In this document: positions 1-6,746 of the stretch, one piece after another
Layout: every line of letters begins with the position of its first letter
How positions within the stretch are numbered: position 1 is the first letter of the stretch
Notes under the pieces: generated by a model
Told to the model about the DNA's origin: nothing
Databases searched by the model: none
The model's input: only the letters and a program-made list of their open reading frames with translations
Assembly: GCF_023015865.1 (NCBI RefSeq)
Contig: NZ_JALKBC010000009.1
Location: 1 to 64,000 of the forward strand
Source of the DNA: Arenibacter sp. F26102
Lineage (GTDB): Bacteria; Bacteroidota; Bacteroidia; Flavobacteriales; Flavobacteriaceae
Reading direction: 5' to 3'
DNA: 64,000 nt
Translations under genes and position numbers: made by a program

Positions 1-292
1 GCAGCATATTGGATTGCATCAGTTCGGTGAACCGGTTGTAGGAGACCGTAACGGGGAACTCGTCCCTTAAATGCTCCTTGACATAATAAAGATAAAAATG
101 TTTGAAGGTCCGGTAACCGCTCATGTGAAAAAGTACGGTAATGGTCAGGATTTCGCTCTGTGACATCCTAAAAGGCCTGTTCCTTTGCTTTTTCCCATCG
201 GAAATGAGCTTCTTTTGGAAGGCGGGCTCAAAAACTTTGCAAAATTCATCTATGGAACAGGAAATTTCAGTAATTTTATCCTTGGAAATCAT
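1..292 (-). CDS. IS982-family transposase, N-terminal part (runs off the left edge)
   Basis: Reading leftwards from the ATG at 292-290 gives an uninterrupted frame of about 97 codons that continues past base 1, so only the N-terminus is in the window. It starts MISKDKITEISCSIDEFCK and continues with a helical segment and the motifs FRMSQSEILTITVLFHMSG, YRTFKHFYLYYVKEHLRDE and SYNRFTELM. This is the characteristic N-terminal domain of IS982-family transposases, which lies ahead of the DDE catalytic domain (not visible here). The gene would catalyse transposition of its own insertion sequence. A possible IS end lies to its right, near 379-395 (minus strand reads ACCTAAATTCGACGTAA; IS982 ends usually begin ACC), but the matching end is outside the window. 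Whether the element is intact cannot be judged. Confidence 0.8.
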   Translation of the reverse strand, partial: MISKDKITEISCSIDEFCKVFEPAFQKKLISDGKKQRNRPFRMSQSEILTITVLFHMSGYRTFKHFYLYYVKEHLRDEFPVTVSYNRFTELMQSNML

Positions 293-510
293 AAGCGGAA
301 AGTTGGTTAAATATTTGAATTTCAGATACTTAAATATACCTAATTTTCCGCTATTTCTATTGTAAAAACCTTACTTTCTTACGTCGAATTTAGGTTAATA
401 GGAAATAGCCCGTTTTTGTCTTTTTTGTCTCGTCTTTTTTCAAAATAATAATTCATTGATTTTGTACATTTTTTATCTTTTAAAAAGGAGGGGGTTGAAT
501 AGTGGGTATA

Positions 511-552
511 TACCAAATTAAAGCCCATTAAAATTCATTAAACTCCATTAAA
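511..552. repeat. Four 10-bp phased units ending in (C)ATTA
   Basis: Four consecutive 10-base units, ACCAAATTA-type followed by AAGCCCATTA, AAATTCATTA and AACTCCATTA, keep ATTA in the same position every 10 bases, about one helical turn. The last three share CATTA exactly. A protein binding CATTA repeats on one face of the helix, or intrinsic curvature, would both fit; it may also be chance in AT-rich DNA. Confidence 0.4.
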
Positions 553-650
553 GAGTATTTCTAATAAATTGATTAACAGGTGTTAATGTATATTAAATTT
601 TATTAAAAAACTAGCTTAGCCCAGGTGGGACCACGAAGTGGTAAGGAAAA

Positions 651-677
651 GTCTTAGCGAAAGCTAGGACTTTTTTT
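651..677 (+). terminator. Rho-independent terminator
   Basis: An 8-bp stem (651-658 with 663-670, one G-T pair) closed by a GAAA tetraloop is followed by seven T residues on the plus strand. No complete plus-strand gene lies immediately upstream. The minus-strand side has only a short T run, so use by the DUF5009 operon is possible but weaker. Confidence 0.6.
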
Positions 678-861
678 GTAAAACAAATCCTATTAAAAAA
701 CAGGAAATAATTCAATTTGTGAAGGTTACAATTTAACTATGGCAATATGAATTAAGACCTATTGCTTTAACCACACTCTGACAAACTAATTACAACTACC
801 ATATAAATACCGTTTGAAAAACGCTAAACCATATTGTTTTTAATACAATCCTTCAGGTTAC

Positions 862-1971
862 TTAAACCTTGATGAATACCTTCTTCTTGTACATATACCA
901 AATAAGAATAAAAATCAGTAATGTATTTAATATTGAATATGCAAAAGAGGCATTATATGGGTTGAACACAGAAGTAAGAACATCATTAAACAACCATTCC
1001 TTAGGGCTAATTTTACCACCATTAAATGAAATAAATTGATTACTGGTTAATAACTTACCAAAAATACCTGCTACAAAATAAGCTGTCAAAGCATTGGTGC
1101 CAAAAGCAATAAAAGGCTTTATTCCTTTTTGATATTTTTGAACATCTAGAAACCAATAGGATGCAGCGAAACAAATAACAGCTATACCAGAAGTAAATAA
1201 CACATAGGATGATGTCCACAATCTTTTAATCATTGGAAATTCATAGCTAAATGCCCAGCCTAGCATCAAAAATGTACATCCAATTATAAACATCCAGATA
1301 AGCTTCACTTCAATTTCAATATTTTTTCTTTCAAGCAAATGACCTATGAAAACACCCATTAATCCAGAAGCTATGGCAGGAATCGTTGTGAAAATCCCTG
1401 TTGAATCATATTGTCCTTGTCCATGACTTCCAATATATCCTTCCAATATTAGTCGATCAAACCAAGCCGAAAAATTAGTAATAGGATCTAAATTTGACGG
1501 TCCAATACCAGGAACTGGAACATACATCATCATAATATAATACCCTATTAGAAGTCCTCCAAACCAAATTAATTGGCTTTTTTTACTGGCGTATAAAAAA
1601 AGAATTGAACAAAACAGGTATACTAAGGCTATTCGCTGTAGCACCCCTGGAATCCTTATTTCGTTAAAATTAAAATTAGGCAATAGGTTAAGAAACAATC
1701 CAAGTGAAAAAATAATACATGCTCGCTTTATAGTTTTCCTAAGTAAAAGTTTTTTGGTTGCTCCCTTAGTTAATGCTTTTCCGAAGGCAAGGGCAATAGA
1801 CACTCCAACAATAAACAAAAAGAAAGGAAATATTAAATCGGTAATTGTACACCCTTCCCAAGTAGCATGCGATAATTGATAATATTTTATTTGCCAACTC
1901 CCTGGATCGTTAACCATTATCATTGCCGTAACGGTTACTCCCCTAAAAAAATCTAATGATGTAAGCCTCAT
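862..1971 (-). CDS. DUF5009 / NagX-like membrane acyltransferase
   Basis: The protein (369 residues) is a polytopic inner-membrane protein of the DUF5009/COG4299 family, related to heparan-alpha-glucosaminide N-acetyltransferase. The N-terminal signature LTSLDFFRG (about residues 3-11) and the following ITDLIFPFFLFIVGVSIALA (about 43-62) are typical, and ten or so hydrophobic segments follow. Known relatives transfer acyl groups from cytoplasmic acetyl-CoA to a sugar on the other side of the membrane. Here it is the last gene of the first glycan-uptake operon, 88 bp after the GMC oxidoreductase, so an acylation step on an imported sugar or oligosaccharide is plausible. The specific substrate cannot be read from the sequence. 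Confidence 0.85.
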   Translation of the reverse strand: MRLTSLDFFRGVTVTAMIMVNDPGSWQIKYYQLSHATWEGCTITDLIFPFFLFIVGVSIALAFGKALTKGATKKLLLRKTIKRACIIFSLGLFLNLLPNFNFNEIRIPGVLQRIALVYLFCSILFLYASKKSQLIWFGGLLIGYYIMMMYVPVPGIGPSNLDPITNFSAWFDRLILEGYIGSHGQGQYDSTGIFTTIPAIASGLMGVFIGHLLERKNIEIEVKLIWMFIIGCTFLMLGWAFSYEFPMIKRLWTSSYVLFTSGIAVICFAASYWFLDVQKYQKGIKPFIAFGTNALTAYFVAGIFGKLLTSNQFISFNGGKISPKEWLFNDVLTSVFNPYNASFAYSILNTLLIFILIWYMYKKKVFIKV

Positions 1972-2059
1972 ATTATTTGTTCTGACACTTTGTTTGGTTT
2001 AACGATTAGGCCGCCATAGGCATAATTATTTATTGCAAATCAACCCAAATGGAAAAGAA

Positions 2060-3751
2060 TTAAAACATTCCTTTCTCCATTTGTTTAGATGCATAATTAC
2101 ATGCTCTTGCTGTGAGTGCCATATACGTAAACGAAGGACTCGCATACCCTGAAGAAGGCATACACGACCCATCTGTTACAAAAATGTTAGGTACATCATG
2201 GCATTGATTGTATTTATTAAGCACCGATGTTTTTGGGTCATTCCCCATTCTTGCCGTTCCCATCTCATGTGTGGCATCGCCGATTATATGTGAACCTTCA
2301 TGCACTTTTATATTCTTCACTCCCATAACCCCCAATATTTCAGCAAGTTGAGATTTCATGTCTTTTCTCATTTTCATTTCATTCTCCTTAAATTCGGCTG
2401 AAATATGCAATAATGGAAGTCCCCATTTATCTTTTCTGGTAGCATCCAGTTCTACCTTATTATCAACATAGGGCAAACACTCACCATACGCACTAAGCTT
2501 CACTTCCCAAGGGCCTGGTTTTGTTAATTTTTCTTTGAATTCGGCCCCTATACCAATTTGTGTAGGGTTTACACCCTGTCTAGCTGCTAAAACAGAAACA
2601 CCGTAACTTCTGAAATAATCCATTTCTTGCTTTTTTACATTACGAAAGGTAGGAATTACTAAATTCGATGGTCGATGCCCTTTGTATATTTTATCTTCAT
2701 ACCCCTCTAGAATTCCTTCTCCTCCAATATTTTTATGGTGTCCCATTAAGTAGCGTCCAAGTACTCCACTGGAATTTGCCAGTCCGTTTGGAAAACCAGG
2801 TGTTTTAGAGTTAAGTAAAATTCCTGTGGAACCTAAAGTCGACGCACATAGAAAAATGACCCTGGCATAGTACTCTTTAGTTTCACCGGTTAGTGCGTCA
2901 ATTACCTTTAAACCGATTGCCTTATTTTTCTCCGCATCATAAATTACAGACTCTACTATGGCATTGGATTTAAGGGTCAGATTACCGGTTTCTTTAGCTG
3001 CTGGAAGCGTAGAACTATTACTGCTAAAGTATGCCCCAAAGGGGCAGCCAGTATGACACATATCCCTTGATTGGCATTCTGACCTACCTTTAAACTGTCC
3101 GGGTTTTATTTTGGTTAAATGCGCCACTCTGGTAGGTGTCATCTTTCTGTCTGGATAATGCGCCTCTAAGCGCTCTTTGATCACCTTCTCCGCTGTATTC
3201 ATTTCAAAGGCAGGAAGAAATTCCCCATCTGGATAATGCGGAATGTTTTCTTTCGTTCCGCATATTCCTATAAATTTTTGAACATAATCATACCAAGGCT
3301 TTATATCTTTATACCGGATCGGCCAATCTACTCCATGACCATCCCTAAGATTTGCGCCAAATTCAAGATCACTCATTCGAAAGGCACCCCTGCCCCATAT
3401 TAAACTCCTACCACCTGTTTGATACCCCCTAAACCATCTAAAAGGCTTATCTGGCGGATTCAAGTATGGGTGTTCCTTATCATTTACAAAGAAATGCTTG
3501 CTCGATGCATCAAAATTGTATTTTATACTTTGTATGGGGTACTGCTCTTTATCTTTAAGCGAATCATGGCCATGATATTTATATTCCCAAGGAGCCTTAT
3601 TTGTTGTTGTATAATCTTCAATATGTTTAACTTCCCGTCCTCTCTCGAGCACCAGTGTTTTATACCCTTTCTCTGTAAACTCTTTTGCGGCCCAGCCTCC
3701 AGTCATTCCTGATCCTACAACCAAAGCATCATATGTATTTTTCTCTTCCAT
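2060..3751 (-). CDS. GMC-family FAD oxidoreductase (glucoside 3-dehydrogenase/gluconate dehydrogenase-like large subunit)
   Basis: The 563-residue protein has the dinucleotide-binding GSGMTG at residues 13-18 followed by the acidic turn VLERG, the internal SGVLGRYLMGH segment, and a C-terminal HEMGTARMG (about 495-503) with VTDGSCMPSSG. This is the GMC layout of gluconate 2-dehydrogenase and glucoside 3-dehydrogenase large subunits, which oxidise sugar hydroxyls with FAD. It has no signal peptide of its own. The gene begins 5 bp after the stop of a subunit-3-like gene, and that small subunit normally carries the export signal for the pair. No cytochrome subunit is visible. Near the C-terminus the usual N-P-S/T catalytic position appears to read S-P-S. 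The oxidised sugar is unknown. Confidence 0.88.
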   Translation of the reverse strand: MEEKNTYDALVVGSGMTGGWAAKEFTEKGYKTLVLERGREVKHIEDYTTTNKAPWEYKYHGHDSLKDKEQYPIQSIKYNFDASSKHFFVNDKEHPYLNPPDKPFRWFRGYQTGGRSLIWGRGAFRMSDLEFGANLRDGHGVDWPIRYKDIKPWYDYVQKFIGICGTKENIPHYPDGEFLPAFEMNTAEKVIKERLEAHYPDRKMTPTRVAHLTKIKPGQFKGRSECQSRDMCHTGCPFGAYFSSNSSTLPAAKETGNLTLKSNAIVESVIYDAEKNKAIGLKVIDALTGETKEYYARVIFLCASTLGSTGILLNSKTPGFPNGLANSSGVLGRYLMGHHKNIGGEGILEGYEDKIYKGHRPSNLVIPTFRNVKKQEMDYFRSYGVSVLAARQGVNPTQIGIGAEFKEKLTKPGPWEVKLSAYGECLPYVDNKVELDATRKDKWGLPLLHISAEFKENEMKMRKDMKSQLAEILGVMGVKNIKVHEGSHIIGDATHEMGTARMGNDPKTSVLNKYNQCHDVPNIFVTDGSCMPSSGYASPSFTYMALTARACNYASKQMEKGMF

Positions 3752-3756
3752 AACCG

Positions 3757-4332
3757 TTACATCCTGTTTCCTATAGTTATTTTATCCTCTTTGTTAAGTG
3801 CCACTTCCCCTTGATATGGACCTGGCACCGGATTATAATTTAGATTGCTTATGGCCCCCTCTTTTGTAGAAAAGTAAGTCTTTATGGTCAGCACCTTAAA
3901 CGAAAAATAAAAAGGGACCAAATCACCATATTCCTTACTCATAATATCTTCATCAACTTGCTTTAAATAACTAAATTGCTCCTTTTCTGTAAGTTTTAAG
4001 AAGCTTTTCCCTGTATTTGATTCACAAGATTCATCAAATTGCAGCAATCCTTTTAAGAACTTTTGTTGAACGTCTACTTCAAATACATCTTTGAGCAATA
4101 GATCTATAAAATAGTTAACCTTAACATCTGACGCACTTGGAGTTGTTGTACTAGGTATAATTGCATCCGCAATTGACTTTATTAACTCATTTTGATACTC
4201 ATCTAAAACCAATAAGGTGTTAGTTTTTGAAACTTCTTCCTGACAGCTTTGCAAGGCTGTCAATAGTGTGGGGGCTAAAAAAGCCGACTTCAGCATCCAC
4301 GATATATTAACCAGTGCTTCTCTTCGTTCCAT
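3757..4332 (-). CDS. Gluconate 2-dehydrogenase subunit 3 family lipoprotein
   Basis: This 191-residue protein matches the small helical subunit of membrane sugar dehydrogenases. It opens with a twin-arginine-like MERREAL and a hydrophobic stretch ending in the lipobox-like LQSC (Cys about 30), suggesting Tat export as a lipoprotein. The body contains family-typical segments, such as LIKSIADAIIPSTTTPSA and a C-terminal region with TYFSTKEGAISNLNYNPVPG. In known enzymes this subunit piggy-backs the folded FAD subunit through the Tat system. It lies immediately upstream of the GMC oxidoreductase in the same operon, so the two very probably form one complex in the periplasm. Confidence 0.82.
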   Translation of the reverse strand: MERREALVNISWMLKSAFLAPTLLTALQSCQEEVSKTNTLLVLDEYQNELIKSIADAIIPSTTTPSASDVKVNYFIDLLLKDVFEVDVQQKFLKGLLQFDESCESNTGKSFLKLTEKEQFSYLKQVDEDIMSKEYGDLVPFYFSFKVLTIKTYFSTKEGAISNLNYNPVPGPYQGEVALNKEDKITIGNRM

Positions 4333-4468
4333 ATCTATCTTCTATTAGTTTCCTCTTTTGCTAGTTTGGTGTTAGGGGCCTTATACATTACTATCCGATC
4401 CCTAGTGCTTTAGTGCCACATTTCTTGCAGCAGCCTAAAAAGTTTGCTACACTTTTAGGTATAGTTTT

Positions 4469-6634
4469 TTACTCTAACCATGTAAGTAATTTAGATACTA
4501 TAAGCTGGTTTTCATTCACATTATTACTTATAACCATATTATTGTCATCTCCTTTTTTCTTGTATACTTCTAAAGGAAATTTCAAGCTATATTCAATTTT
4601 TGATTTACTTGCCGGCTTTCCGTCACCAGACTTGGGATCAACTATAAGTACCTTACGCGGATACAGCGAGGCCATTAAGTCGGGCAAGTCATATTTTTCT
4701 ATCGCTCCCGAAACGGTGTGCGGAATATAAGAAGAGTTATACAGTTTTGTGGTTGCAATGTCTATGTAGCTAAGGAAAGGGTAGATCAGCGCGACCTTCT
4801 TTATGTTTTTATTAAACGCAGCCGCATGAAGTAGTTCGCTACCCAGTGCGCCATTGGAAATGGCAGCAATGTTAGTAGTGTTCAATTCGTTTTCGGCAAA
4901 ATGTAAGACTCTTAAAATATCTTCCGTTCTCAGCCCTACAAAAGAATTTCCTGTTAGATTGGCACCAAACCATTGGTTGTAAGAGACTTCATTAATATAG
5001 GAATCTCCTTTTAGATATCCAGGACCAAGCTCTCCAATTCCGGGTAAATCGGCGACCAATACGGTGTATCCTTTGTTTAGAATCCCAGATACTATGCTGT
5101 CTTGCTGAATAGCATGTTCTAAACCTTTTGTGTCAAAATATAGTACCACTTCATTTTTTGTATTTGTTAGTGGTTTTAATAAGGCTACTGGAAGCTTGTA
5201 ATCACCACTACCGGATACCAAGTACTTTTCAAGTATGCGGTTGTCTATGTTTCTTCCAGAGAAGATGGTGTTTCCGTACTTGCTAGGCGCTTCAAACCCG
5301 GAGATTTGTTTCGCATCCACTATAATTTTGTTGAGGTGTGCACTATAATCGCTCCGTTGCTTTAATAGGGATGCTTCTTGTTTATCAACCTTGGCCTTAT
5401 TCAGTGAAAATATGGTCTCTTTATTAAAAGAGGTATTTAGCTGGCCTGTTTTGGTTATTTGGAGTTCTTTGACTGTAGGAATCGTAACTTCCATATCTAC
5501 ATTAGATCCAGGGTTGTCCAATTCTTTCTGAAAAAAGGCATACATGGCTTCCCTGTTCTTTTTAGTTGATTGATGTATCGCATCATCTTCGATCATTGAA
5601 AGGTTTTGTGGTTTCCCTAAGGCGGCATAAGTAGTTTTGACTTCTTGAAAAGTTTCTCGTGTGCCTTGTATGCTGAAAAAATCGCGGGTGGTACTAATTA
5701 TAAAGGTTGGTTTCGGGGCTCTTGCTTGAATGAAATCTGCATGGTCAAGTCCTTTTCCGACCATTTGATATAGATTTTGCTCGGCACATTGCGGGCCTCT
5801 AGATCGGTATAGGTATTCGTAGCTTGTAATATAACATTCTGGCGCAGTGGCAAGGACTCTATCATCTAAGGCGCCTATATAGGCCGTTAGGTTTCCACCG
5901 CCAGACCTTCCGGTCATGCCCAGTCTATTAGGGTCCACTTCTTTTCTAGTGAGGAGGTAATCGATGCCTCTAATAACGTCCCAAATAAAATAGCATGCAG
6001 TAGAATACCCAGAAATTAAACATTGAGCTCCAGCATACGAATGCTCGTGATCTGGAATCGGTAAAATGGATTGGTTTAATTGTTCATCCCAATATTCGTA
6101 ACGTTCGCCTTGCCCCATGGGGTCGATTGTAAATACCACAAACCCTTTTTTGACCAAATTGATAATAATATGCTGGTATATTTCTACCCTGAACCCTTCT
6201 CGTGAATGGCCGCACGCATAAAATATTGTAGGTGCATTTTTTTTAACGCCATCTGGGACGTATAGGGCACCTGTAATAAAATTATTCGGAACCGATTCGT
6301 AGATGATTTTTTCAATTCTAAATCCATCTTTATTTAAAACATCGGTAATTTGGACATTCAAGGGTGTTTTTTCTGGAAATGGACCAGCGGCCTCCAACAG
6401 TTTGTTTTTTACGATGGATTGCCTTTCTAGCCAGTCTTCGGGGGATTGTAGGTTGCTAGCTTCACTTTTTGTTTGTTCCAGCTGGCCATACGCTATAGAG
6501 CTAAAGTGTTTGAATAGGGAATTTTCAATGTCTGAATACGATTTCCAGTACTCAAAAAAGCTTAAATCTTCTTGAGCACCAACCTGTTGTGTTAGAATAC
6601 AGAAAAGGAGTAAGAATTTGACAGCGTATTTCAT
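4469..6634 (-). CDS. Secreted double-domain alpha/beta-hydrolase (acetyl xylan esterase-like)
   Basis: I choose the ATG at 6634, which gives MKYAVKFLLLFCILTQQVGA, a clean signal peptide; an in-frame ATG lies 21 bp upstream. The first half (about residues 90-380) is an esterase/peptidase-type alpha/beta-hydrolase fold with ACGHSREG, DPMGQGER and the nucleophile elbow MTGRSGGGN (Ser about 244), and a plausible catalytic His in IHQST. The second half (about 470-720) looks like a second, degenerate hydrolase domain with DLPGIGELGPG and AISNGALGSE, where the elbow lacks its first glycine. Such proteins usually remove acyl or methyl esters from glycans. It lies 136 bp upstream of the subunit-3 gene. 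Ester substrate unknown. Confidence 0.75.
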   Translation of the reverse strand: MKYAVKFLLLFCILTQQVGAQEDLSFFEYWKSYSDIENSLFKHFSSIAYGQLEQTKSEASNLQSPEDWLERQSIVKNKLLEAAGPFPEKTPLNVQITDVLNKDGFRIEKIIYESVPNNFITGALYVPDGVKKNAPTIFYACGHSREGFRVEIYQHIIINLVKKGFVVFTIDPMGQGERYEYWDEQLNQSILPIPDHEHSYAGAQCLISGYSTACYFIWDVIRGIDYLLTRKEVDPNRLGMTGRSGGGNLTAYIGALDDRVLATAPECYITSYEYLYRSRGPQCAEQNLYQMVGKGLDHADFIQARAPKPTFIISTTRDFFSIQGTRETFQEVKTTYAALGKPQNLSMIEDDAIHQSTKKNREAMYAFFQKELDNPGSNVDMEVTIPTVKELQITKTGQLNTSFNKETIFSLNKAKVDKQEASLLKQRSDYSAHLNKIIVDAKQISGFEAPSKYGNTIFSGRNIDNRILEKYLVSGSGDYKLPVALLKPLTNTKNEVVLYFDTKGLEHAIQQDSIVSGILNKGYTVLVADLPGIGELGPGYLKGDSYINEVSYNQWFGANLTGNSFVGLRTEDILRVLHFAENELNTTNIAAISNGALGSELLHAAAFNKNIKKVALIYPFLSYIDIATTKLYNSSYIPHTVSGAIEKYDLPDLMASLYPRKVLIVDPKSGDGKPASKSKIEYSLKFPLEVYKKKGDDNNMVISNNVNENQLIVSKLLTWLE

Positions 6635-6746
6635 GGTACGTGACTTTAATTGCATTAAAAGATTATTTAACCGTTGTTAGAGCCAGGAGAACTACAAACA
6701 ATGGGTAAGGAGCCTATGTTGTAATCTGTTCTCATAGTATACTTGC

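Larger units (their letters stand above)
293..861. other. Intergenic region between transposase and DUF5009 gene
   Basis: I see no credible gene in this stretch. It contains the presumed right flank of the IS982 element (to about 395), a 10-bp phased CATTA repeat (511-552), a small hairpin CCAC-GAA-GTGG at 631-641, and a terminator-like hairpin at 651-677. The remainder is A+T-rich with no recognisable signal. Confidence 0.5.

Noticed and set aside
141-365. Plus-strand ORF of 74 codons at the left end
   Set aside because: It is antisense to the clearly recognisable IS982 transposase frame.
350-409. 8-bp inverted repeat GCTATTTC/GAAATAGC near the IS982 gene as the element ends
   Set aside because: The ends of a whole IS would enclose the transposase gene, and this pair lies on one side of it, so it cannot be the terminal repeats.
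601-677. Possible tRNA or small RNA around the CCAC-GAA-GTGG hairpin
   Set aside because: No cloverleaf, anticodon arm or acceptor stem could be formed; only two simple hairpins are supported.
4413-4730. Plus-strand ORF of 105 codons
   Set aside because: It is antisense to the end of the esterase gene and has no signal peptide or family features.
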